This document shows, in pieces, positions 52,159-60,451 of a DNA stretch of 64,000 bases. The stretch lies in contig NZ_CP042331.1 of assembly GCF_008253865.1 (NCBI RefSeq), positions 3,246,001-3,310,000 on the forward strand, written 5' to 3'. The notes below the pieces were generated by a model. That model ran no database searches and was not told the origin of the DNA. It saw only the letters and a list, made by a program, of their open reading frames with translations. The DNA is from Bosea sp. F3-2 (GTDB taxonomy: Bacteria > Pseudomonadota > Alphaproteobacteria > Rhizobiales > Beijerinckiaceae). Position numbers and translations under genes: made by a program. How positions within the stretch are numbered: position 1 is the stretch's first letter; each line of letters starts with the position of its first letter.

Positions 52159-53031
52159 TCACTCGGCGTAGGATTGCGTTGCCCAGGCTGCCTTCAACTT
52201 CGGGCCGACATGGGCGCCGAGCGGCCCGAACCACTTCATGTACAAGGCTTCAGCCTCACCCGACTTGAACATCTTACCCATCGTGTGATTGACGATCCAA
52301 AGGATGGTCGGATTGAGCTTGGGCACCATGAAGCCCTGCGGCGCGTAACCATATTCGTCGCCGACGATCTCCAGGGCGTCGGGCTTCTTCGATTGCTTGA
52401 TTAGCCCGTAGAAGGCCCCATTGTCGCTGAAATAGGCATCGGCCCTGCGGGTTTCGACCGCGATCAGCGCGGCAGCATGGTCATCGACATTGATGACGCG
52501 CAGATTGAGTTTCCGCTCGGCCACCAGCTTCTTGAGATCGGGTTCGCTGGTGCCGCCCGTCGCCACGGCGACGATCTTGCCGTTGAGGTCGTCATAGTTC
52601 TTGATGCCAGAGCTCTTGAGAACCAGGAGCTGGCTCGCCGAGACATGGCTGACCGACGAGAAGTCGACCTGCTTGTTGCGGCCGAAGGTGTTGACCGTTC
52701 CCTCGCATTCGAGGTCGATCGTGCCGTTAGCGACGAGCGCCTGACGGTTCTGGATCGTCATTGGCACATATTTGATCTTGATCTCGGGCAGCTTCAGCTC
52801 GGTCTTGATGTCGTCGATGATGCGCTTGCAGAACTCGACCGCGTAGCCCGTCGGGTTCTTGTTGTCGTCGAGATAGCTGAACGGAAACAGCGCCTCGCGA
52901 ACGCCCATGGTGATGGTCTGGGTGTCGCGCAATTTCTTGACGATCGCGTCGACCTCCTGGGCCCCAGCGGCCGAACTCGCCAGATTCAGCGCCAGAAATG
53001 CGCCCGCGGCTGCAGCAAGATGAAATTTCAT
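52159..53031 (-). CDS. Amino-acid ABC transporter substrate-binding protein
   Basis: A 290-residue periplasmic protein of SBP family 3 (GltI/glutamate-aspartate-like). The Sec signal peptide is MKFHLAAAAGAFLALNLASS with cleavage near AGAQ. TITMGVREALFPFSYLD, PTGYAVEFCKRIIDDI, IDLECEGTVNTFGR and GTSEPDLKKL are typical. It delivers its ligand to the polar amino-acid permease pair encoded upstream. Opine-dehydrogenase and regulator genes lie between them, suggesting an opine-like or acidic amino-acid ligand. Confidence 0.9.
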   Translation of the reverse strand: MKFHLAAAAGAFLALNLASSAAGAQEVDAIVKKLRDTQTITMGVREALFPFSYLDDNKNPTGYAVEFCKRIIDDIKTELKLPEIKIKYVPMTIQNRQALVANGTIDLECEGTVNTFGRNKQVDFSSVSHVSASQLLVLKSSGIKNYDDLNGKIVAVATGGTSEPDLKKLVAERKLNLRVINVDDHAAALIAVETRRADAYFSDNGAFYGLIKQSKKPDALEIVGDEYGYAPQGFMVPKLNPTILWIVNHTMGKMFKSGEAEALYMKWFGPLGAHVGPKLKAAWATQSYAE

Positions 53032-53091
53032 AAGCTCTCTCCCGTTTTTGCGATCGCTCGCTTGGTGCCCGCCCTCGATGGAAGACGGTGT

Positions 53092-54162
53092 CTAGAATCC
53101 GTCCTTCGCCCGCGCCGCCAGATCGTCGCGAGTCATCTTGTCGAAGCCGAGCGCGGGCAACAATTCGTTCTCGCGGGCGAAGTCACGCCCATAAGCGGCC
53201 GACAGCAGGGTCAGCCCAGCCTCGTGCAAGGTCGCCGGGCGCCCGACGAGCCGGCCGAGCAGCACGGTGGGCAATAATCCGTATGGCGCATCCTCGAGAA
53301 CATAGCGGCTCTCCAATGTCGCTGGGCCGAAACCGCCCTTACCGCGGCTGTGGAGTTCGGCATTCATCTCCGCGATGCTGGCGACCGGGAGATGATAGGA
53401 ATAGGCGTAGTGCTCGTGGATTGTCCTGACCGAAACGCCGAATGCTTCGGCGATGGCGAGCCGCTCGGCATCGAGCGCTTCCATCACGCGCCCGATCGCG
53501 GGCGTGACATTCTCCGCCTGGCCCCAGCTCTCGCCCCGCTCCATCCGAGTCAGGTTGAACAGGGCGATCGCAAGATGGTTTTGCGGATTGAGATTGCTCA
53601 GCGCGATCGCGAGCAGCCCTTCGCGCAGGACGAAACGCTCGTCGAACAGCGACGTGCACAGCGCCAGCGCCCCGGCCGAAGCGTCCCGCGGCACCGTCGC
53701 GAGATCGATCTTCGAGCGCAGCGAATTCACGGCAACTTCAGTCGGAGAGACCTTGCGGCCGGTCGTCAGCGTCGTGCCCCAGGCGATGATCGGCACCTGG
53801 ATCTTTCGAGCGGCCAGTAATCGCGAAAGATAGAGCGCGCCGAAAGAGGCATGCGAGCTGATGATGACAGGCTGCCCTTCCCTCAGATGAGGGGCAACCG
53901 CGTCGAACGCCATCTTGTGGGCATAACCCGGCATCGCGAGCATCACGACGTCGGCGTTGGCCACGGCTTCCGCGGCACTGCCCGCAATGCGCGGGTAGAA
54001 GCTGGTTTCGATCGCGGCGGTTGCGCGCAGCGGTGACCCCGCCGCGAGCGCCTCGGTGCTCCGGCCTGACGGCGACCAGAGCATGGGATCATGCCCCATT
54101 ACCGATAGCTGGGCTGCGGCGCCGCAGGCAGCTGCCCCTGCACCCAAGATACTAACGCGCAT
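53092..54162 (-). CDS. NAD/NADP octopine/nopaline dehydrogenase family protein
   Basis: A 356-residue oxidoreductase. The N-terminal Rossmann motif is SILGAGAAACGAAAQL, with VVMLAMPGYAHK in the cofactor domain. The C-terminal domain holds the family pattern NPQNHLAIALFN and the helix EALDAERLAIAEAFG. Family members reversibly join an amino acid and a 2-oxo acid through a secondary amine. In a gene set with importer proteins it probably degrades an imported opine-like compound. The ATG at 54162 starts the Rossmann fold. It lies 89 bp after the XRE-cupin gene. Confidence 0.88.
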   Translation of the reverse strand: MRVSILGAGAAACGAAAQLSVMGHDPMLWSPSGRSTEALAAGSPLRATAAIETSFYPRIAGSAAEAVANADVVMLAMPGYAHKMAFDAVAPHLREGQPVIISSHASFGALYLSRLLAARKIQVPIIAWGTTLTTGRKVSPTEVAVNSLRSKIDLATVPRDASAGALALCTSLFDERFVLREGLLAIALSNLNPQNHLAIALFNLTRMERGESWGQAENVTPAIGRVMEALDAERLAIAEAFGVSVRTIHEHYAYSYHLPVASIAEMNAELHSRGKGGFGPATLESRYVLEDAPYGLLPTVLLGRLVGRPATLHEAGLTLLSAAYGRDFARENELLPALGFDKMTRDDLAARAKDGF

Positions 54163-54251
54163 TTGAAATCGCCTCTTCTGCTGGGAGCGGCAGCCCGCCA
54201 CAAATCGCGCCGGCCGCTTCGGAGAAATTGAAATCTGGGTAAATTTGCGTC

Positions 54252-54851
54252 TCAAAAGGCATTTCGACCCTTCGACGACTTGCGATAGAGCAGCACCATC
54301 AGACCGCGCGACGGCTTCTCCAGCGGATTGCTGATGGAATGTGCCACATCGACCGGATATCGCGCCGTCTCACCTTGCCTGAGCAGCTGGCGCGAAGTCC
54401 CGCTGGCGATCACGAACTCGCCCGACAGCGCCGTGAAATGCTCGACGGCGCCGGCTGCATGAGGCGAACTGTGGAGGCATCCGCCCGGCGCGATCTCGAC
54501 ATCGTACCATTCGATGTCGCCGGACAGGTTGGGTGGACTCAGGATGCGCAGCTGACAGGAGCTGTCGGCACTTCGGATCGTCGGCGTGTGCTCCAGCGAC
54601 AGCATTTCGATGGCGTTGTCGGCGCCCGCCGTCGCCTGCCCTTCCCCCAGCAATGCAACGAAGTCGATGCCCAATCCGCGCGTCAGGCTCCAGAGCACGG
54701 CAAAGGTGGGATTGGCCTCCCCCCGCTCGATCTGCGACAGCATCGATTTTGAAACGCCCGACAGCGCGGAGAGCTGCTGCAACGTCAGACCCCGCTCCTT
54801 GCGTTGGCGTTGGAGAAGCGGGCCGATCTGAGGGGCGTTCAGCTCGCTCAT
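54252..54851 (-). CDS. XRE family regulator with cupin sensor domain
   Basis: A 199-residue regulator. Residues about 10-66 form a XRE helix-turn-helix (GLTLQQLSALSGVSKSMLSQIERG). Residues about 105-190 form a cupin barrel (EIAPGGCLHSSPHAAGAVEHF, LSGEFVIASG). This architecture is common for regulators of amino-acid and polyamine uptake. It lies between the ATPase and the opine-dehydrogenase genes of the importer operon. A near-palindrome at 57001-57018 in the operon promoter is a candidate target. Confidence 0.9.
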   Translation of the reverse strand: MSELNAPQIGPLLQRQRKERGLTLQQLSALSGVSKSMLSQIERGEANPTFAVLWSLTRGLGIDFVALLGEGQATAGADNAIEMLSLEHTPTIRSADSSCQLRILSPPNLSGDIEWYDVEIAPGGCLHSSPHAAGAVEHFTALSGEFVIASGTSRQLLRQGETARYPVDVAHSISNPLEKPSRGLMVLLYRKSSKGRNAF

Positions 54852-54861
54852 CGCCCCCTCA

Positions 54862-55590
54862 TCAATGCGTCAGGACTTGCTTCAGGAATTGCTTCGCCCG
54901 CTCTGAGGAGGGGGCCGTGAAGAACTGGTCCTTGGGCGTATCCTCGACGATCTCGCCGCGATCCATGAACAGAACGCGATCGGCGACACGCTGGGCGAAA
55001 CCCATCTCATGGGTGACGACGATCATGGTCATGCCTTCGAGGGCGAGTTCCTGCATCACTTCCAGGACCTCGTTGATCATTTCCGGGTCGAGCGCCGAAG
55101 TGGGCTCGTCGAACAGCATCGCCTGCGGATTCATGGCCAGCGCCCGGGCGATCGATACGCGCTGCTGCTGCCCACCGGAGAGTTGAGACGGACGATGCTC
55201 CAGCTTGCCGCCGAGTCCGACCCGCGTCAGGATCTTTGCGGAGCGCTCGTCGGCCTCCTTCTGCGAACGCTTCAGCACATGGACCTGCGCCAGGCTGACG
55301 TTTTGCAGCGCCGTCATGTGCGGGTAGAGCTCAAAACTCTGGAAAACCATGCCGATCCGCGAGCGCAGGGCGGGAAGATCGGTTTTCGGCGACGAGACCG
55401 AAACACCGTCGACAGTGATCGTGCCCTGTTCGAAAGGCACGAGGCCATTGATGCACTTGATCAGCGTGCTCTTGCCGGAACCGGACGGCCCGCAGACCAC
55501 CACGACCTCGCCGAGACGAATTTCGGCCGAACAGCCGCGGAGGATCTGCTGCGAGCCATAGAATTTATGCACGTCGTCCAGAACGATCAT
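54862..55590 (-). CDS. Amino-acid ABC transporter ATP-binding protein
   Basis: A 242-residue ATPase of the GlnQ/HisP type. Walker A GPSGSGKST, Q-loop QSFELYPHM, signature LSGGQQQRVSIAR, Walker B MLFDEPTSALDP and switch His in VVTHEMGFA are present, with the family's short C-terminus. The ATG at 55590 overlaps the permease stop by 4 bp. It energises the two permeases upstream. Confidence 0.94.
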   Translation of the reverse strand: MIVLDDVHKFYGSQQILRGCSAEIRLGEVVVVCGPSGSGKSTLIKCINGLVPFEQGTITVDGVSVSSPKTDLPALRSRIGMVFQSFELYPHMTALQNVSLAQVHVLKRSQKEADERSAKILTRVGLGGKLEHRPSQLSGGQQQRVSIARALAMNPQAMLFDEPTSALDPEMINEVLEVMQELALEGMTMIVVTHEMGFAQRVADRVLFMDRGEIVEDTPKDQFFTAPSSERAKQFLKQVLTH

Positions 55591-56243
55591 GACGGACGCC
55601 TCCTCCTGTAGAACTCGGCAACCTTCGTGATCGACAGGCAGATCACCAGATAGACGACGGCAACCAGCGAATACATCTCGGTCGCGCGCCCGTCGCGCGA
55701 GGCGACGACGCTCGCCGCGGTAAGGAAATCGTGCAGCGACACGACATAGACCAGCGACGTGTCCTGGAAGACGATCACGATCTGATTGAGGATCAGCGGC
55801 CCCATGGCCCGCATCGCCTGCGGCATCACGATCAGTCGCAGGACCTGCCAGCGGCGCAATCCGGTCGCCAGCCCCGCATCGCTCTGCCCCTTGCGAACGC
55901 TGCCGATTCCGGCGCGGATGATCTCGCAATAGAACGCCGCTTCGAACAGGACGAAGGCGATCAGCGCCGAGGTGAGCGAGCCGACCGGCCGGCCGATGGC
56001 GAGCGGCATCAGGAAATAGAACCAGAACAGCACCAGCACCAGCGGCAACGAGCGCATCACCGTGACGTAGCTGGCCGCGGGGACGGAAATCAGCCGATGC
56101 TCAGACAGGCGCATCAGTGCCAGCCCGAAGCCGACGACAAGGCCGCCCAGCGTCGCGACCAGCACCAGCAACGCGCTGAGCGCCATGCCCTCCGCGAGGA
56201 AACCGGACGAGCGGGCGATTACGCCCCAGTCGAAATCGCTCAC
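55587..56243 (-). CDS. Amino-acid ABC transporter permease
   Basis: A 218-residue His/Glu/Gln-type permease with five predicted membrane segments. LVLVATLGGLVVGFGLALMRLSE, the VMRSLPLVLVLFWFYF loop and GLATGLRRWQVLRLIVMPQA (EAA loop) are typical. It overlaps the neighbouring genes by 4 bp at both ends and forms a heterodimer with the next permease. Confidence 0.93.
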   Translation of the reverse strand: MSDFDWGVIARSSGFLAEGMALSALLVLVATLGGLVVGFGLALMRLSEHRLISVPAASYVTVMRSLPLVLVLFWFYFLMPLAIGRPVGSLTSALIAFVLFEAAFYCEIIRAGIGSVRKGQSDAGLATGLRRWQVLRLIVMPQAMRAMGPLILNQIVIVFQDTSLVYVVSLHDFLTAASVVASRDGRATEMYSLVAVVYLVICLSITKVAEFYRRRRPS

Positions 56244-56959
56244 GTCGTGGCCTTTCGCAGCGCGGCCCCGCCGATCCGGCTATCGATTAGGCGCATCAGC
56301 CCGGTCGCGCACAAACCGATGACCAGATAGCCGATGGTCGCGAAGGTGAAGGCCTCGAAGCCCTGAAAAGTATAGTTCTCGACGTGGCGGCTCTGCGCGG
56401 TCAGTTCGAGCACGCCGATCGTCAAGCTGAGCGATGACAACTTGATCGTGATCAGGAATTCCGAGGTCAGAGGCCCGACGATGGCGCGCAGGCCGAGCGG
56501 CAACGCGATCAGCCGGAAGGCCTGCATCGGGCGCAGGCCGGTCGCGAGAGCCGCCGGCAGCAGCGGTGCACCAACGGCCTCGATGCCAGCGCGAACCTGC
56601 TCGGCTACGCGCGAGCCTGCGAACAGGCCGATTGCGATCACCGCGGTGACGATCTCGGGATAAGGCAGGTCGCGCTTCAACCACAGGCCGACCACGTCGG
56701 GAACGATCTCGGGTAGGACGAAGTACCAGAGGAACAGCTGGACGAGCGGCGGCACGCTGCGAAACACATCGATATAGATGCCGGCCAGCAGGCGAGCCAC
56801 GCGCGACGGGGAGCTGCGGGCAACGCCGACGACGATGCCAATCGCCAGCGCCACCGCCCAGCTCACGATGCTGATCGCCAGGGTCAGGAGCAGGCCGCTC
56901 CACAGCCAATCGACAAAAGGCTCCCGTATCAGGACCGACCAGTCCCAGCGGTAGTTCAT
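56240..56959 (-). CDS. Amino-acid ABC transporter permease
   Basis: A 239-residue permease of the same family. FRSVPPLVQLFLWYFVLP and the EAA loop ALATGLRPMQAFRLIALP are clear. It is the first gene of the importer operon. The promoter region upstream (56960-57516) is comparatively AT-rich and contains a near-palindrome 41 bp before the start. It is coupled to the second permease by a 4-bp overlap. Confidence 0.92.
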   Translation of the reverse strand: MNYRWDWSVLIREPFVDWLWSGLLLTLAISIVSWAVALAIGIVVGVARSSPSRVARLLAGIYIDVFRSVPPLVQLFLWYFVLPEIVPDVVGLWLKRDLPYPEIVTAVIAIGLFAGSRVAEQVRAGIEAVGAPLLPAALATGLRPMQAFRLIALPLGLRAIVGPLTSEFLITIKLSSLSLTIGVLELTAQSRHVENYTFQGFEAFTFATIGYLVIGLCATGLMRLIDSRIGGAALRKATT

Positions 56960-57516
56960 CCGCCCCCCACTATCGCAAACGCAATCTCTGCGGATTCGCT
57001 ATTCCGATATACCGGAATTGACCCATCTGCTGACAGGATTGTCAATCGGCATTTTTTGCCATCTAAATTGCAGGCGTAAATTCGAGAATTATCGATTAAA
57101 CCGCTACACCCGCCCAATATCGAAGTATCGCAGATAGTAACTTGTCTATTAAGCCGGATAAGAACAACCGGAGGCCATCCAAGTATATCCGATATAACGA
57201 ACATACAGCTGCAAGGTCGGGGCGCTCGATGGCATGAAAATCGTGCCCATCGAAAGCACGTCTCTGGCATTCCCTCGCGCATTGTCGGAGCGCTCATCGA
57301 TGAGCGCGCCCCTCGCGCGTGTTGATGGTTGCGCGAACCAGAAGCGCCAACTGTGGACATTGCACGGCCGCCCGGCAGCGGACATTCGCAACCGATCGAT
57401 GTCTGCCGCAGCGGCTTTGCACGCCGGTCGGAATGAGCCTCCGCCCCGGCTTTTGCCAACCTTCACACGACAAGCACGTCGTCGGTTTCAAAACCGAGCG
57501 GATTGGTGGGATCTGG
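56960..57516. other. Long promoter/intergenic region before the amino-acid importer operon
   Basis: About 560 bp without a gene. The part next to the operon is AT-rich and carries the palindrome at 57001-57018, a TGACA-N4-TGTCA repeat at 57031-57044 and a 13-bp palindrome at 57184-57196. The far part (about 57350-57480) looks like a decayed rhizobial-type intergenic repeat, with no start-to-stop reading of coding character. Confidence 0.45.
57001..57018. promoter_or_regulatory. Near-perfect 18-bp palindrome upstream of the amino-acid importer operon
   Basis: ATTCCGATATACCGGAAT is symmetric in 8 of 9 pairs and lies 41 bp upstream of the first permease start. Its core TCCGATATA recurs at 57188-57196 within a perfect 13-bp palindrome (TATATCCGATATA, 57184-57196). 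The two sites may bind the operon's XRE-cupin regulator. Confidence 0.45.
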
Positions 57517-58383
57517 TCATCGCGAACGGGACCTCGGATCTGAGGCGTCACGCAGCGCGTCGCCGAGAAGGTTGAGCGCGAGTACCGTCGTCAGGATCGC
57601 GAGGCTCGGGAAGACGGCGAGCCACCAGGCATCGAGAATGTTCTCGAAGCCCTCGCGGATCATGCTGCCCCATGTCGCGGTTGGCGGTGGCACGCCGAGC
57701 CCGATGAAGCTAAGCGAGGCCTCGGTCCGGATGGCAGAGGCGAGCCACAGCGAGCTCATCACCACGACGTCGGAGAGCATGTTGGGCAGGATGTGGCGCG
57801 TCATGATCCTGAACGGACCACAGCCATAGGAGCGGCTGGCCTCGACGAAATCGCGCTGGCGCAGCGTGATCGTCGGCGCGCGCGCGACGCGGGCGAAAGG
57901 CGCGATTTCGGTCACCGCGATCGCGATGATGAGGTTTTCCAGGCTCGCGCCCAGCATGGCGGCGATCATCAGGCCGAGCAGCAGGGTCGGGAAGGCGAGC
58001 AGCACGTCGAGCACGCCCATGACGAACTGGTCGAACGCACCGCCGACATAGCCGGAGACGACGCCGATCGCCGTGCCGACCAGCATGGCGATGAGGATGG
58101 CGACGAAGCCGACGAAGAGCGAGATCCGCGCCCCATAGATCAGCCGCGAGAGCACGTCCCGGCCATAGGAATCGGTGCCGAGCCAGAACTCGGCCGAGGG
58201 CGGCTCCAGCCGCGCCACGATGTTCTGCTCCAGCGGATCATAGGGCGCAAGCCAGGGCGCGAGGATCGCAACGAGGACGATGAGCGCGAGCAGGACGAGC
58301 CCGACCCATGCCAGCTTGTTCTGCGCGAAGGCGAGCCAGAGGCCGCCGGGGCGGATGTCGACGGTCGTCGCGACTGCGCTCAT
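57517..58383 (-). CDS. ABC transporter permease, DppC type
   Basis: A 288-residue dipeptide/opine-type permease. The N-terminal LAWVGLVLLALIVLVAILAPWL segment, WLGTDSYGRDVLSRLIYGAR and the EAA loop FVEASRSYGCGPFRIMTRHILPN are characteristic of DppC. The ATG at 58383 overlaps the DppB stop by 4 bp. It is the last gene of the operon in this window. No matching binding protein or ATPase gene is seen, so the transporter is incomplete here. Confidence 0.92.
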   Translation of the reverse strand: MSAVATTVDIRPGGLWLAFAQNKLAWVGLVLLALIVLVAILAPWLAPYDPLEQNIVARLEPPSAEFWLGTDSYGRDVLSRLIYGARISLFVGFVAILIAMLVGTAIGVVSGYVGGAFDQFVMGVLDVLLAFPTLLLGLMIAAMLGASLENLIIAIAVTEIAPFARVARAPTITLRQRDFVEASRSYGCGPFRIMTRHILPNMLSDVVVMSSLWLASAIRTEASLSFIGLGVPPPTATWGSMIREGFENILDAWWLAVFPSLAILTTVLALNLLGDALRDASDPRSRSR

Positions 58384-59324
58384 GTGTATTTCACCCTTGG
58401 GTCGACGAGGCCGTAGGCCAGGTCCGTCAGTGTGTTCACGACGATTACGCAGATGGCGAAGATGATCATCAGCCCCTGCAGGAGCGTGTAGTCGCGGGCG
58501 TTGAGCGCGCCGATGATGAGCTTGCCCAAGCCCGGCCGGTTGAAGATGATCTCGGTCAGGACGGAGTTTCCGATCAGCGTGCCGAAATACAGCCCGACCA
58601 CGGTGATGATCGGGATCAGGCTGTTGCGCAGCGCATGCGTCGTGACGAGTCGGCCGGGGCTCACGCCCTTGGCGCGGGCGGTGCGTATATAGTCCTCCGT
58701 CAGCACGCCGAGCATCGCGGCGCGCGTCACGCGCATCACATAGGCGGTCATGATGATGCCGAGGTTGAGTGCCGGCAGCGCCAGCGAACGCAGCCTGTCC
58801 GCCAGGTCTCCGGAGGTGCCGGTGTTGCCCAGGACCGGGAACCAGCCGAGTTGGATCGCGAAGACGATCAGCATGAGGATGCCGGAGACGAAGGCCGGAA
58901 AGGACAGGCCGACCAGCGAGACGACGCGCGAGACGTAGTCGACCCAACCATTGCGGGAGAGCGCAGCGGCCACCCCAAGCGGCAGGCCGAAGACGAGGCC
59001 GATCGCGACTGCGGCAATGGTCAGCTCAATCGTGGAGGGCAGGACGAGAAGCACCTCCCGGACGACGCTATGGCCCGTGCTGAGCGACTGCCCGAGATCG
59101 CCGGTGAGCACCTTGCCGATGAAGGCAAGATACTGGGCGTAGACCGGCTGATCGAGCCCGAGCTTCTGCCTGAGCGCGGCGAGCGCGGCTGCGCTCGCGT
59201 GGTCGCCTAGGATGACGGAGGCGGGATCGCCCGGCACGAGCCGGACCAGCACGAAGATCGCTGTCAGCATGACGAGCAGCGTCGGGACGGCGAGGAGGAT
59301 GCGTCTGAGAACGTAGCTCGTCAT
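58380..59324 (-). CDS. ABC transporter permease, DppB type
   Basis: A 314-residue permease of the DppB/OppB class. SYVLRRILLAVPTLLVMLT, FVLVRLVPGDPASVILGDHA and the EAA loop YIRTARAKGVSPGRLVTTHALRNS are complete. It overlaps the flavin subunit gene upstream and DppC downstream by 4 bp each. It forms the import channel with DppC. Confidence 0.94.
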   Translation of the reverse strand: MTSYVLRRILLAVPTLLVMLTAIFVLVRLVPGDPASVILGDHASAAALAALRQKLGLDQPVYAQYLAFIGKVLTGDLGQSLSTGHSVVREVLLVLPSTIELTIAAVAIGLVFGLPLGVAAALSRNGWVDYVSRVVSLVGLSFPAFVSGILMLIVFAIQLGWFPVLGNTGTSGDLADRLRSLALPALNLGIIMTAYVMRVTRAAMLGVLTEDYIRTARAKGVSPGRLVTTHALRNSLIPIITVVGLYFGTLIGNSVLTEIIFNRPGLGKLIIGALNARDYTLLQGLMIIFAICVIVVNTLTDLAYGLVDPRVKYT

Positions 59325-60451
59325 GCCGCAGCCCTTTCTTCCATCAGGCGCTGCGGCGCGAAAGCCGCGATTTCGCGCCGCGTGCCGCCCTCAATGACGA
59401 GTTCCGCGAGAATGGCGCCGACCACCGGTACGAGTTGGAAGCCGTGCCCCGAGAAGCCGAAAGCGTGGAACAGGCCGGCGGCGCTTGGCGAGGCCCCGAT
59501 CACCGGCAGATGGTCGCGCGTCTGCGCTTCGATTCCCGTCCAGCAGCGGGCGATCCGGACGCCGCGCACGGCGGGGAAGAGATCGCTGGCGGCGCGCGCG
59601 CCCTTGGCAAGCTCGGCGAAGTTCACCGTACTGCGCTCGCGGTCGAGATCGGCCGCGCCCTGCAAACCACCGCCGATCACCAGCGTGCCCTGATCCGATT
59701 GCTTGAACGAGAGCGCCCGGCCGACGACGCTGACGACCGGCTCGATCAGGGGCGCAAGACGCTCCGTCACGATCATCATCGAGGCACGGACCCCGAGCGC
59801 GATCCGGTCCCCGAACAGTGCCGCGAACCGGGCCGCCCAGGCGCCCGCCGCGTTGACGACGACAGGCGCCCGGAACCGTCGCGCGTCGCAGACGAGAAGC
59901 CAGTCCGCCTTCTCTCGGTCGACGGCCTCGATGCCGCAGCCCTCGGCGATCATCACGCCCGCGGCCTCGCAGGAGTTGCGAAAGGCAAGCACGGTGCGGT
60001 GCGGATCGGCGGCGCCATCGCCTCGCGCCACCAGCGCCCCGACGCAATGCGGGCTCAGCGCCGGCACGAGACGCCGCAGCTCGGCGGCGTCGATCATCTC
60101 TTCATGGCCGTAGCCGAGCGCGCGCATGCGGACCTCGCGCTGGAGCAGGTCCGGCATATGCTCCTCCCGCTCCGCGATGCGGAGCTGGCCATGGGCATGG
60201 AAGCCGCAATCGTCGCCGACGATCGACGCGATCCGGTGCCACATCTCCATCGCCTCCAGCGAGATCGGAATCTCGGCGATGTCGCGGCCCAGCGTGCGCA
60301 CGCCCGCGGCCGTAGCACCGGAGGCATGCCGGCCGGTCCAGTGGCGCTCGATCACCACGACCCGGCGGCCGCGACGCGCCAGATGCAGCGCCGCCGACAG
60401 GCCGTGCAGCCCGCCTCCGACCACCGCAACGTCGAACGCCTCGGTATTCAT
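59321..60451 (-). CDS. FAD-dependent oxidoreductase, opine/hydroxyproline oxidase beta-type subunit (DAO family)
   Basis: A 376-residue DAO-family flavoprotein. The N-terminal FAD motif is VAVVGGGLHGLSAALHLA with VVVIERHWTGRHASG. VVNAAGAWAARFAALFG and the C-terminal GFSGHGFQLVPVVG bind FAD and substrate. It resembles the HcnC/OoxB/NoxB subunits that oxidise secondary amines of imino acids or opines. The gene is coupled to the alpha subunit (ATGA overlap with 60448-61869) and to DppB. The substrate is inferred. Confidence 0.88.
   Translation of the reverse strand: MNTEAFDVAVVGGGLHGLSAALHLARRGRRVVVIERHWTGRHASGATAAGVRTLGRDIAEIPISLEAMEMWHRIASIVGDDCGFHAHGQLRIAEREEHMPDLLQREVRMRALGYGHEEMIDAAELRRLVPALSPHCVGALVARGDGAADPHRTVLAFRNSCEAAGVMIAEGCGIEAVDREKADWLLVCDARRFRAPVVVNAAGAWAARFAALFGDRIALGVRASMMIVTERLAPLIEPVVSVVGRALSFKQSDQGTLVIGGGLQGAADLDRERSTVNFAELAKGARAASDLFPAVRGVRIARCWTGIEAQTRDHLPVIGASPSAAGLFHAFGFSGHGFQLVPVVGAILAELVIEGGTRREIAAFAPQRLMEERAAA

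Noticed and set aside
56956..57459. Minus-strand frame of 167 codons upstream of the importer operon
   Set aside because: No family motif, mixed composition and it covers the AT-rich promoter palindromes; more likely regulatory DNA.
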